A stretch of DNA of 64,000 nucleotides from Sphingoaurantiacus capsulatus (GTDB lineage: Bacteria > Pseudomonadota > Alphaproteobacteria > Sphingomonadales > Sphingomonadaceae). The first letter of the stretch is position 1. Each line of letters begins with the position of its first letter. The notes under the pieces are model-generated. The model saw only the letters and a program-made list of their open reading frames with translations, ran no database searches and was not told the origin of the DNA. Position numbers and translations under genes: made by a program. The stretch is taken from NCBI RefSeq assembly GCF_042648405.1, contig NZ_JBHRXV010000011.1, positions 1-64,000 on the forward strand, written 5' to 3'. Below, piece by piece: positions 35,362 to 45,172 of the stretch.

Positions 35362-37425
35362 ATGAAGATCAAGCTCATCACGATGGCGGCCGCCGTCGCG
35401 CTCGCGGCGCCGCTGCTGGCGCATGATTTCCAGGAGGCGACCACCGCGCCAGCGCGGGCCGCCGCCGTCGCCGAGGCCGATCTCGCCAAGCCGCCGGCGA
35501 GCGGCGCCCAGACCTTCGTCATCACCTCGACGGGCGGCACCCACGGCAAGGCGGTGCGCTGGGCGGCCCCTGACGGCAGCCGCTGGTCGCGCGAGAGCCT
35601 GCTGCTGCGCGGCTTCAAGACTGAGATCGACCAGCGCACTAAATTGGCCGCCGACGGCAGCATTTCCGAGTTGGCGATCCGCGGCACCACGCCGAGCGGC
35701 GACGCGGCCGAGAAGTTCGCGGGCGGCGCCTACGAGAGTCCGGTCGACAAGGGCAGGGTCGAGGGCGCCGGCGCCTTCTACGTCCCATACGGCGGCCTCA
35801 TGGAGCCGACCTTGCTGCTCGCCGAGGCGCTGTACCGCGCGCCGGGCAAGACGCTGGCGCTGGCGCCGTCGGGCCGCGCCACCCTGGTCCCGCTCACCAC
35901 GCTCGAGGTCAGCAACGGCAAGGCGAAGAAGAAGCTCACCGCTTATTCGATCGACGGCCTGTCGATCGCGCCGACGCCCGTCTGGTTCGAGGGCGACCGG
36001 CTGTTCGGCGTCGCCGGCTTCCTCAACTTCTTCCCCGACGGCTGGGCGAGCGTCGCGACGCAGCTCAGCCAGGCGCAGGACGCCGCCATCGCCGAGCAGG
36101 CGCCGGCGCTGCTCGCGAAAATCGCCCCGAAGGTCGCCGGGCCGGTCGTGTTCAACAACGTCCGCATGTACGACGCCGACGCCGGCCGCTTCCGCGACGG
36201 CATGACCGTCGTCGCCGAGGGCGGCAAGATCACCAACATCGTCGAGGCGAACGAGCCGATCCGGCTGGTCAACGCCAAGGTCATCGACGGCAGCGGCAAG
36301 ACGCTCGTTCCCGGCCTGTGGGACGCACACCAGCATTATGGCTTCGACGCGTCGGGCCCGCTGCTGCTGTCGACCGGCGTCACCAGCGTCCGCGACCCCG
36401 GCAACCGCCCCGAGGAATCGATCGCCCGCAAGGCGCGCATCGACAACGGGCAATTGCTCGGGCCGCGCATCATCCCGGTGATGCTCATCGACGGCGTCGG
36501 CCCGATGGCGGCCCAGATGGCGGTCAACGCCACCGACGAGGCCAGCGCGCTCGCCGCGGTCAAGAAGGCGAAGGACATGGGCTTCACCGGCGTGAAGCTC
36601 TACGGCTCGCTCGATCCGAAACTGGTGCCGGTGATCGCCGGCGAGGCGAAAAAGCTTGGCCTGCGCGTGCAGGGCCATGTGCCGCGCACCATGCGGCCTC
36701 TGGATGCCGTGCGCGCCGGCTATGACGAGCTGACTCACATCAACTTCGTGATGATGCAGGCGATGCCCGACGCGGTGATCGAGGAATCGAACGGCCTGCA
36801 GCGCTTCTACGGCCCCGGCCGCTACGCCGCCGATGTCGACCTCAACGGCACACCGATGCGCGCCTATATCAACGAGCTGGCGCAGCGAAAGACCGTGGTC
36901 GACCCGACGCTCGCCATCTTCGAAGGCGGCTTCACCGCCGATACCGGCGAAATCCAGGCGATGTACAAGCCCTACGACGGCCTGCTGCCGCCGGTGATCG
37001 GCCGCGCGCTCAAAGGCGGCAGCTTCGCGCCCACCGCCGAGGTGTCGCGCGAGCAGATGCGCGCCAGCTACGCCAAGCTGCAGCAGCTGGTGGTCGCGCT
37101 CTACCGCGCCGGCGTGCCGATCGTCGCCGGTACCGACGGCGCCGGCATCGAGCTGATCCGCGACCTCGAACTCTATGTCGACGGCGGCCTCACGCCGGCC
37201 GAGGCGCTGGCGACCGCGACGATCATCCCGTCGCGGGTGTTCGGCGTTGACGACGAACGTGGCTCGATCGCGATCGGCAAGCTGTCCGACCTCGTGCTGG
37301 TCGACGGCGACCCCAGCCGGAGGATCGGCGATCTTCGCTACGTAGATACGGTGCTGCTCGGCGACCGGCTGATGAAGGGCGACGCGCTGCGCACCGCCGC
37401 CGGCATCTCGGGACGACCGAAGTAA
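35362..37425 (+). CDS. Exported metal-dependent amidohydrolase
   Basis: About 687 residues with a signal peptide (ITMAAAVALAAPLLAHDF). An N-terminal domain of about 250 residues precedes the amidohydrolase barrel, whose first metal motif is DAHQHYG (about 320-326), followed by a VKLYG lysine strand, GHVPR and LTHINF histidines, and the aspartate of AGTDGAG. The C-terminus has the usual composite beta domain (SDLVLVDGDPS). Imidazolonepropionase- and prolidase-like members of this group act on peptides or heterocycles; the substrate is unknown. It is 21 bp ahead of a cytochrome c' gene. Confidence 0.88.
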   Translation: MKIKLITMAAAVALAAPLLAHDFQEATTAPARAAAVAEADLAKPPASGAQTFVITSTGGTHGKAVRWAAPDGSRWSRESLLLRGFKTEIDQRTKLAADGSISELAIRGTTPSGDAAEKFAGGAYESPVDKGRVEGAGAFYVPYGGLMEPTLLLAEALYRAPGKTLALAPSGRATLVPLTTLEVSNGKAKKKLTAYSIDGLSIAPTPVWFEGDRLFGVAGFLNFFPDGWASVATQLSQAQDAAIAEQAPALLAKIAPKVAGPVVFNNVRMYDADAGRFRDGMTVVAEGGKITNIVEANEPIRLVNAKVIDGSGKTLVPGLWDAHQHYGFDASGPLLLSTGVTSVRDPGNRPEESIARKARIDNGQLLGPRIIPVMLIDGVGPMAAQMAVNATDEASALAAVKKAKDMGFTGVKLYGSLDPKLVPVIAGEAKKLGLRVQGHVPRTMRPLDAVRAGYDELTHINFVMMQAMPDAVIEESNGLQRFYGPGRYAADVDLNGTPMRAYINELAQRKTVVDPTLAIFEGGFTADTGEIQAMYKPYDGLLPPVIGRALKGGSFAPTAEVSREQMRASYAKLQQLVVALYRAGVPIVAGTDGAGIELIRDLELYVDGGLTPAEALATATIIPSRVFGVDDERGSIAIGKLSDLVLVDGDPSRRIGDLRYVDTVLLGDRLMKGDALRTAAGISGRPK

Positions 37426-37446
37426 AAACAAAGGAGAGACGGGGAC

Positions 37447-37899
37447 ATGAAGACCAAGCTCATCATCGGCCTGGCTGCCGCCGGCCTCGCCGGCGCGGCG
37501 CTCGCGCAGACCGGCGCCGCCGATACCATCAAGGCGCGGCAGGCGGGCATGAAAGTCGTCGGCGCGTCCTTCAAGGGCGTCATGGACCAGTCGCGCGGCA
37601 CGCCCGACGCCGCCGTCGTCAAGAAGCACGCCGCCGCGCTGGTCGCCCAGTCGGCGAAGATCAACGGCTGGTTCGGCCCCGGCACCGCCACCGCGCCCGG
37701 CGTCAAGACCAGCGCGCTGCCGACGGTCTGGAGCAACAGCGCGGGATTCCGCAAGGCCGCCGTCAACTATGACACGCAGGCAAAGAAGCTGCTCGCGCTG
37801 GCCAACGCCGGCGACGTGGCGGGCATTCCCGCGCAGGCGCGGGCGCTCGGCGGCACCTGCAAGGGCTGCCACGACGACTTCAAGGCGAAGGGCGACTGA
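37447..37899 (+). CDS. Cytochrome c' (class II c-type cytochrome)
   Basis: A 150-residue periplasmic cytochrome: signal peptide (LIIGLAAAGLAGAALAQ), a four-helix bundle, and the C-terminal heme site CKGCH (about 139-143), which is the class II arrangement. Cytochromes c' bind NO or CO and can pass electrons. An AAGGAGAG-type ribosome site precedes the ATG. A membrane cytochrome b561 gene follows 3 bp later, so the two probably form an electron-transfer pair. Confidence 0.92.
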   Translation: MKTKLIIGLAAAGLAGAALAQTGAADTIKARQAGMKVVGASFKGVMDQSRGTPDAAVVKKHAAALVAQSAKINGWFGPGTATAPGVKTSALPTVWSNSAGFRKAAVNYDTQAKKLLALANAGDVAGIPAQARALGGTCKGCHDDFKAKGD

Positions 37900-37902
37900 C
37901 CG

Positions 37903-38580
37903 GTGCCCGGCGTCGGCAACCCCACCCGCGTCCGCCTGTGGGACATCCCCACGCGTATCGTCCACTGGTCGCTGGCGGTGCTGGTGCCCTTCGCCTGGTG
38001 GTCGGCCGAGCAGCATGACATGGAGCGGCACCGCGCCGCCGGCTATGTCATCCTCGGCCTGCTGATCTTCCGCCTGATCTGGGGCTTCATCGGCAGCTCG
38101 ACGGCGCGCTTCTCGGGCTTCGTGCGCGGGCCCGCCAAAGTCCTCTCCTATGCCCGCGGCAAGGGCGACGACGCGGCGCCGGGCCACAATCCGCTCGGCG
38201 GCTGGAGCGTGATCGCGATGATCCTGCTGCTGCTGACGCAGGTCGGACTCGGCCTATTCGCTTCGGACACCGACGGCCTCGAATCCGGGCCGCTGTCCTA
38301 CATGGTCAGCTTCGAGACGGCGACGACGCTCGCCGACCGGCACGAGACGATGTTCAACGTGCTGGCGGCGATCATCGCGCTGCACATCGCGGCGGTGCTC
38401 TTCTACCTGTTCGTCCGCCGCGACAACCTCATCACCCCGATGATCGGCGGCGCGCGTATCTATGACGTCGCCCCGGCCGTGCCGCCGACGATGGCCTCGC
38501 TCGGCCGCGCCGCGGTCGCCGCGCTGGCCGCCGCGGGCATCGCCTGGTGGGTGTCGCAGGGGCTGCCGCTGCCCGCCTGA
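37903..38580 (+). CDS. Cytochrome b561-type membrane di-heme protein
   Basis: A 225-residue integral-membrane cytochrome b (Ni/Fe-hydrogenase b-type / b561 family). Helices lie at about 20-38, 48-65, 95-115 and 150-170, with heme-ligand histidines in IVHWSLA (about 20) and ALHIAAVLFY (about 160). GTG is the start, 4 bp after the cytochrome c' stop. In many proteobacteria this pair moves electrons between quinol and a periplasmic cytochrome. Confidence 0.9.
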   Translation: MPGVGNPTRVRLWDIPTRIVHWSLAVLVPFAWWSAEQHDMERHRAAGYVILGLLIFRLIWGFIGSSTARFSGFVRGPAKVLSYARGKGDDAAPGHNPLGGWSVIAMILLLLTQVGLGLFASDTDGLESGPLSYMVSFETATTLADRHETMFNVLAAIIALHIAAVLFYLFVRRDNLITPMIGGARIYDVAPAVPPTMASLGRAAVAALAAAGIAWWVSQGLPLPA

Positions 38581-38586
38581 CGATAA

Positions 38587-38602
38587 TCACCCATATGGGT
38601 GA
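38587..38602. promoter_or_regulatory. Perfect 16-bp palindrome TCACCCATATGGGTGA
   Basis: A gap-free perfect palindrome 7 bp after the cytochrome b stop, too short a hairpin for termination. It looks like a dimeric regulator site, for example for a LuxR/NarL-type protein. It could control the small open frame at 38698, or lie in the 3' region of the cytochrome operon. Confidence 0.5.
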
Positions 38603-38697
38603 AGCCATCTCCGTTCCGCCCCCGTATCTTTGGCCGTGAGGGGCCGAAAGGGGGGCTCAATGCAATTTCGTCGATCTCCGGCCCGGTGCCGGTTGCC

Positions 38698-38841
38698 ATG
38701 AAGATGCCGATACGGATCGGGCTGACGCTCGCGGGGCTGTTCCTCGCGATTGGCGGCTCGCTGCTGTTCGGGCTTCACCCGATCGTCGCGCTGGCGATCC
38801 TGTTCGGTGGGGCCTCGCCGTTGCTGTTCGCCGGTCAGTAG
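38698..38841 (+). CDS. Very small putative membrane protein
   Basis: A 47-residue frame with two hydrophobic segments separated by a short turn (LTLAGLFLAIGGSLLFG and IVALAILFGGASPLL). No clear ribosome site is seen and it overlaps the 3' end of the convergent hydrolase by 7 bp. A downstream Met two codons later is also possible. No family was recognised. Confidence 0.4.
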   Translation: MKMPIRIGLTLAGLFLAIGGSLLFGLHPIVALAILFGGASPLLFAGQ

Positions 38842-39806
38842 AAGGGGCCGAGCTCGCCAAGGAACGCCTGCAGGTCGCCGACCGAACGGAACGGCGCCTC
38901 CTCCATCGGGATATGCCCGATGTCCTCGTAGATCACCGCGCGGCTGTTCGGGATGTACTCATCGAACACCGTTGCCGCCTGCGCTGGCACCAGCCTGTCC
39001 TCCCGCCCCCACATCACCAGCGTCGGGGCGCCGATCTTGCCGAGCACATCGGGCGTCGCCGTCTCGCGCGGCGTTCCGAAGCGGATGCCGGTGGCGCGCC
39101 GGTTGCCCGGATAGCGCAGCAGCTCCCAATAGCGGTCGACGACGGTCGGCGTGACGCTGTCCTGCACCGATACCGACTGGCGCAGCGATTTCTCGACCAT
39201 CGAGCGCGGCGTGATCTGGCGCATCAGCTGGTTGACCCCCGGCGTTCGCGCGAGGCGGAAGCCGATCGGCTGGCTTGGCTCGGCCTCGGGCGGCAACGGC
39301 GCGCCGCTGGCGTCGACCAGCACGAGCCCTGCGACCCGCTCGGGATGCTTCAGCGCATAGTTCCAGGCGATCCAGCCGCCCATCGAATTGCCGGCGATGA
39401 CGAAGCGGTCCAGCTTGCGGTTCTTCGCCACGGCCTCGACGACCTCGGTGAAGCAGGCGGCGGTGTAGCAGTCCCGCGGGTGCGGGCCGGTCAGGCCGTG
39501 GCCGGGATGATCGAAGCTGATGACGCGGTGCGTGGCTTTGAGCTGCTGCACCCACGGCTCCCAGGTGTGTAGCGAGGCGTTGGAGCCGTGCAGCAGCATC
39601 ACCACCGACCCGAGCACCGGCCCCTCGTCGCGGACATGCACGGTCAGCCCCGGCATCACCTCGACGAACTCGGACTCCGCGTTCGCGTACTTCGCGCGCA
39701 GCTCGTCGACCGGCAGGTCAGGCGTGCGCAGCCACAGCAAGGCGACGGCGAGCAGCGCGACGATCGCGCCGACGACCCACGGCCAGCGCCGCCGCCGCGC
39801 CGCCAT
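38835..39806 (-). CDS. Membrane-anchored alpha/beta hydrolase
   Basis: A 323-residue hydrolase with an N-terminal membrane anchor (basic RRRRW, then helix about 9-27). The core shows the oxyanion HG motif (LLHGSNAS), the nucleophile elbow GNSMGG (serine near 148) and the late histidine GHIPMEE; an aspartate acid lies in WGREDRLVP. It begins directly at the P450 stop on the same strand, so the two are likely one operon. Esterase or epoxide-hydrolase-like activity is possible, but the substrate is unknown. Confidence 0.9.
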   Translation of the reverse strand: MAARRRRWPWVVGAIVALLAVALLWLRTPDLPVDELRAKYANAESEFVEVMPGLTVHVRDEGPVLGSVVMLLHGSNASLHTWEPWVQQLKATHRVISFDHPGHGLTGPHPRDCYTAACFTEVVEAVAKNRKLDRFVIAGNSMGGWIAWNYALKHPERVAGLVLVDASGAPLPPEAEPSQPIGFRLARTPGVNQLMRQITPRSMVEKSLRQSVSVQDSVTPTVVDRYWELLRYPGNRRATGIRFGTPRETATPDVLGKIGAPTLVMWGREDRLVPAQAATVFDEYIPNSRAVIYEDIGHIPMEEAPFRSVGDLQAFLGELGPFY

Positions 39807-41186
39807 CTACAGGCGCTCCAGCCGCACCGGCAGGCCGTCCTTGGGCTTCGGCATCGGGAACATCTGGAAATCGCCCTGATAGCCCGGCGCCAGCGTCACG
39901 CGATGACCTTTAAGCAGCTCGAAGAAGAAGGCCTTCGCCTGCATGTAGGCGAAGTGGAGGCCGAGACACATGTGCGCGCCGCCGCCGAACGGCACCCAGG
40001 CATATTTGTGCCGGCCCTTCGACGCTTCGGCGGTGAAGCGCATCGGGTCGAACCGGTCGGGATCGGGCCAGACGTCGGGCAGGCGGTGCGTCAGCATTGG
40101 GTTGACGCCCACCGGCGTGCCCGCCGGGATATGATGGTTGCGGAACACGAAGTCCTTCACCGCGCGGCGCGGGATGCCCGGCACCGGCGCCAGCAGGCGC
40201 ATCGCTTCCTTGAACGCCATCTCGGTGCGCTCCAGTTCGCCCAGCCGCTCATGGGCGATCGGGCCGGGGCCGTAGGCGGTGATCTCCTCGCGCACCCAAT
40301 CCTGCCACTCGGGGTTGGCGGCGAGATAATAGACGGTGGAGGTCAGTGACGAGGTCAGCGTGTCGTGCGCCGCCATCATCAGGAAGTTCATATGGTCGAT
40401 GACTTCCTGGTCGCTCAGCAGCTCGCCGTTCTCGTCGCGGGCGTTGCAGAACTGGGTAAAGAAGTCGTCGCCCTCGCGGCCGCGGCGGTTGGGGATTTCG
40501 CGCGCGAAGAACTCGCACATGAACTTGCGGCCCTTCACGCCGCGCCACATCGCCGTGCCGGGGATCGGGCGGCGGATGATGCCCACCGACGCCTGTACCA
40601 TGTCGACAAAGGACTGGTTGATCTTGTCCGCTTCCGGCCCCCACTCGATGCCGAGGAAGGAGGTGGCGGCGAGATCGAGCGTCAGCGCCTTGATCGCCGG
40701 ATAGAATTTGAACTCGCCCGGCCAAGCCGCGATGCCGCGCGCGATGCCCTCGTTGAGCGCGCCGAGATAGTGGCGCATCGGCTCGGGCTTGAAGGCGACG
40801 CCCAGGGTCTTCCTGTGGCTGCGATGCTCGGGATCGTCCATCAGCATCAGCCCGCGCGGGAAGAGGCGGTCGAGCACCGGGTTCCAGCCCTGCTCGGAGG
40901 AGAAGATGCGTTCCTTGTTGAACAGCACCAGCTCATTGGCTTCCGGCCCGATCAGGGTCACGCCCCAGCCGCCGAAGTCGCCGCGCCGGAACACCGATCC
41001 ATAGGTCTCGTAATGGTGGCGCGTGTGCGCCAGCGGGTCCTTCAGGAATTTGATCGTGTGCGCGAACGGGTAGGGCGGCTTCTGCTGCCCGGGGATGTGC
41101 GTCAGATCCTCGAAGCGCGGCACGGGCAGGCGGTTGAAGCGGTCGGCAGGCGTTTCGAAGCTCTGCGGCGGCACGGGAGCATTCAT
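39807..41186 (-). CDS. Cytochrome P450
   Basis: A soluble bacterial P450 of about 459 residues. The heme loop VPFGGGAHMCLG (cysteine near 406), the ExxR motif in EAMRLLAPVPG, and the I-helix AHDTLTS (acid-alcohol pair D-T) are all present. The ATG at 41186 gives MNAPVPPQSFETPADRF; an upstream in-frame ATG at 41243 is possible. A flavoprotein reductase of ferredoxin type is encoded at 22.6 kb, but no ferredoxin is seen nearby. It is paired with the hydrolase that follows. The CYP family cannot be assigned by eye. Confidence 0.93.
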   Translation of the reverse strand: MNAPVPPQSFETPADRFNRLPVPRFEDLTHIPGQQKPPYPFAHTIKFLKDPLAHTRHHYETYGSVFRRGDFGGWGVTLIGPEANELVLFNKERIFSSEQGWNPVLDRLFPRGLMLMDDPEHRSHRKTLGVAFKPEPMRHYLGALNEGIARGIAAWPGEFKFYPAIKALTLDLAATSFLGIEWGPEADKINQSFVDMVQASVGIIRRPIPGTAMWRGVKGRKFMCEFFAREIPNRRGREGDDFFTQFCNARDENGELLSDQEVIDHMNFLMMAAHDTLTSSLTSTVYYLAANPEWQDWVREEITAYGPGPIAHERLGELERTEMAFKEAMRLLAPVPGIPRRAVKDFVFRNHHIPAGTPVGVNPMLTHRLPDVWPDPDRFDPMRFTAEASKGRHKYAWVPFGGGAHMCLGLHFAYMQAKAFFFELLKGHRVTLAPGYQGDFQMFPMPKPKDGLPVRLERL

Positions 41187-41413
41187 GATGCGACGGCCCT
41201 CTATAGTGGCGCCGCGCAAGGGGCGGCGAAAGTACGGAGCCATGATACGCACTCGGCTTTCGAGTGCAACTTGAATCGGCTCCGACCTCGCTTTTGCGAT
41301 TGGTTCCGCCAGCGCGGCGTCGCGTCGCACTTCGGTTCGTCGCAACGCCTCTTTAACTCTGGCCGAGGTTATTGTTAGGGTAGGTTAATTCAGTCGGTCG
41401 GGGGGCCGGGGGC

Positions 41414-42226
41414 ATGCGTAAATTCCTTGCGTTCGTTGCAGCTGCGGCCGCGGTGCTGACCGCGGGTCCGTCGATCGCCCGGCCGCTGGTCGCCGTGATC
41501 GACAGCGGGGTCGCCCGCACCGCCGAACTCGCCGATGTCGTGATCGCCGAATATGATGTCGCCTCGGCCGCCGCGCCGCGCGCCGAATTCCAGCCGCGCT
41601 ACGATCACGGCACGATGGTCGCCACGATCATCCACCGCGAAACCAAGGGCGCCGCGGACATCATCTCCTTCCGCATGGACGATCCGAACGGTTGTCCGCC
41701 GAGCTTTGCGCCGCCCTGCCAATTCTCGCCGCACCCGGTGGCCGCCGCGATCCGCAAGGCGACCGAGCTGAACGTCGACGTCATCAACATCTCGCTGGCG
41801 CTGCAGGAGCATCCGGTCATCGTCGAGGCGGTGCGCGAAGCCGCCGCCAGGGGCGTGATGGTGGTGATGGCCGCCGGCAACAACGGCAACGACCGCCCGT
41901 CGAACCGCAACGCGGCGCTCGCCGGCGGTACCCATGCCGTTCTCGTCGGCGCGGTCGACAAGGCCGGGCTGCCCTGGTCGGGCACCAACCGTCCCGAGGC
42001 GGCATCGGCCGGCTATGAATATGTCTGGCGCCTTGGCGTCATGGTGCCGACCCGCAGCGCCGCCGGCGCGGCGGTTGCCGGCACCGGCACCTCCTTCGCC
42101 GCCCCGATCGAGGCGGCCCACCGGCTGATGGCGATGGAAGCGGCGCGCACCGCGACGGCGGTGGCGGGCGGTTCGTCGAGCCCGGTGCTGGCGATCGGCG
42201 GCGCGCTCGGCGGTACCCGCCGCTAA
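41414..42226 (+). CDS. Minimal exported subtilisin-like (S8) serine protease
   Basis: A 270-residue S8-family protein. A signal peptide (residues 1-22) is followed at once by the catalytic core: Asp30 in VAVIDSG, His65 in DHGTMVA, oxyanion Asn156 in AAGNNG and Ser227 in GTSFAAP. All triad residues are present but there is no room for the propeptide usual in secreted subtilisins. Two cysteines (about 94 and 102) may form a loop. The AGTGTSFAAP block is standard. It is divergent from the P450 across a 227-bp gap. Confidence 0.9.
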   Translation: MRKFLAFVAAAAAVLTAGPSIARPLVAVIDSGVARTAELADVVIAEYDVASAAAPRAEFQPRYDHGTMVATIIHRETKGAADIISFRMDDPNGCPPSFAPPCQFSPHPVAAAIRKATELNVDVINISLALQEHPVIVEAVREAAARGVMVVMAAGNNGNDRPSNRNAALAGGTHAVLVGAVDKAGLPWSGTNRPEAASAGYEYVWRLGVMVPTRSAAGAAVAGTGTSFAAPIEAAHRLMAMEAARTATAVAGGSSSPVLAIGGALGGTRR

Positions 42227-42267
42227 CAGGAGCGCCGGCACCCGCCGCTAGGCGCTATCGCTGGCCG

Positions 42268-43302
42268 CTAAGCGGCGGCTTCTTCCAACTCGAGCTCGGT
42301 GCAGACGCGGTTGCGCCCCATTTCCTTCGCCCGATAGAGCGCCGCGTCGGCGCGCTCGATCAGTTGGTCGAGCGTATCGGTCCAGCGCAGCTGCGCGATC
42401 CCGAGCGACATGGTGATCGATCCGATGTCGCGTGACGACTGGCGGGTGCGCACCGTGCGGCTGGCGATGAAGTCGCGGAACTGCTCGGCAATGTCCTCGG
42501 CGGCCTCGAGCGCCTTGCCCGGCAGCACGACGACGAACTCCTCGCCGCCATAGCGCGCGGCATAGCCGGTGCCGTGGCACATCTGCTCGAAGCTCTGGCC
42601 GACCAGGCGCAGCACCTCGTCACCGAGGCGGTGCCCCCACGTATCGTTGAACCGCTTGAAATGGTCGATGTCGCCGAACAGCAGCGACAGCGGCTTGCGG
42701 TCGGCCAGCGCGCGCGCCGCCTGTGCCTCCAGATAGGCGTTGAACGCCTTGCGGTTGGGCAGGCCGGTCAACGTGTCGGTGCGGCTCTCCGACCGTTCGC
42801 GCTCCAGATCCTCGCGCAGCTTGGCGATCTCGCCCACCGACAGCATCAATTCGGATTCGAGACGCTCGGTCTTCTCGATCATCGCGGCGGTGGCGTTGAC
42901 CATCTCGGTCAGCAGTGCCCGCTGCATCTCCGGATCGTGCGCGCTGGCGAGCGTTGCCTGGCCGTCGCGCAGCGCTTCGGTGAAGGTGCGCGTGTCGCCC
43001 TCGGTCTGCACGACGTAGACCGCCATGCGATTGAGCTGCGACTGCGTCTGGTCGAGCAGTTTCACGACATTGTCGTCGAGGGCGCGGCCATAGAGTTCGC
43101 GGCGGATGAGGTCCATCGATCGCGCCGAGACGCGGCCGGCGTTGCGGCGCACGGTATCGACCGCCTCGACCAGCTGCGCATCGGCGCCGGTCACATAGCG
43201 ATACCAGAATTCATAATTGGCGGGGGAGGGCGCGATGCCCCCGTCGAGCATCAACACCCTGATCCGCTCGACGATCTCCGCTGGCTTATCCATTTCCGCC
43301 AA
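42268..43302 (-). CDS. Diguanylate cyclase (GGDEF)
   Basis: A 344-residue cytoplasmic cyclic di-GMP synthase. The N-terminal helical region of about 160 residues (a coiled-coil-like sensor with VRRNAGRVSARSMDLIRRELYGRAL) leads to a GGDEF domain with DTLTGLPNRKAFNAY and the active site ARYGGEEFVVVLPG. No RxxD inhibitory site is seen upstream of GGEEF. No transmembrane helix is present. The start at 43302 may instead be the Met three codons later. Confidence 0.92.
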   Translation of the reverse strand: MAEMDKPAEIVERIRVLMLDGGIAPSPANYEFWYRYVTGADAQLVEAVDTVRRNAGRVSARSMDLIRRELYGRALDDNVVKLLDQTQSQLNRMAVYVVQTEGDTRTFTEALRDGQATLASAHDPEMQRALLTEMVNATAAMIEKTERLESELMLSVGEIAKLREDLERERSESRTDTLTGLPNRKAFNAYLEAQAARALADRKPLSLLFGDIDHFKRFNDTWGHRLGDEVLRLVGQSFEQMCHGTGYAARYGGEEFVVVLPGKALEAAEDIAEQFRDFIASRTVRTRQSSRDIGSITMSLGIAQLRWTDTLDQLIERADAALYRAKEMGRNRVCTELELEEAAA

Positions 43303-43448
43303 TCGCCCACCGGTGCGGGCCTTGAGTCACTGAAGACGCAAACGCAGGAATGGACGGCCGGGTGCGTGAAGCACCTCAGCCTTGTCCCCTCGATGACCGT
43401 TCTAGCGGCGGAAAGATTAACAAAGCGCGAAGGCCGCGCCGCGTCGGA

Positions 43449-44996
<1,548 letters not shown>

Positions 44997-45110
44997 AATC
45001 TCATATTCCTGCTGGAGGCTCGCAACCGGCGAAGCGCGCCCGCGCTTGCGCATCTGTGGGCGGAAAAGTCAAGGAAACAGCGTGTTCCCTGCGCCGAAAG
45101 GGAAGGGGGC

Positions 45111-45171
45111 AAACGAAAGGGGCGGACCCGAAGGCCCGCCCCCAAACGCCCGTTTCGCGTGAGCGAAACGG
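45111..45171 (-). terminator. Terminator of the large TonB receptor gene
   Basis: Read leftwards from the stop codon, a first hairpin (CCGTTTCGC with GCGAAACGG around TCAC, 45150-45171) is followed by a second (GGGGCGG with CCGCCCC plus CC/GG around TTCG, 45119-45142) and then CTTTCGTTT. The second has the form of an intrinsic terminator. Confidence 0.75.
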
Positions 45172-45172
45172 C

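Noticed and set aside
35335..38187. A 950-residue open frame on the minus strand
   Set aside because: It is antisense to the amidohydrolase, cytochrome c' and cytochrome b561 genes, which have signal peptides, ribosome sites and catalytic motifs. Its sequence is low-complexity R/A/D-rich as expected for a GC-rich shadow.
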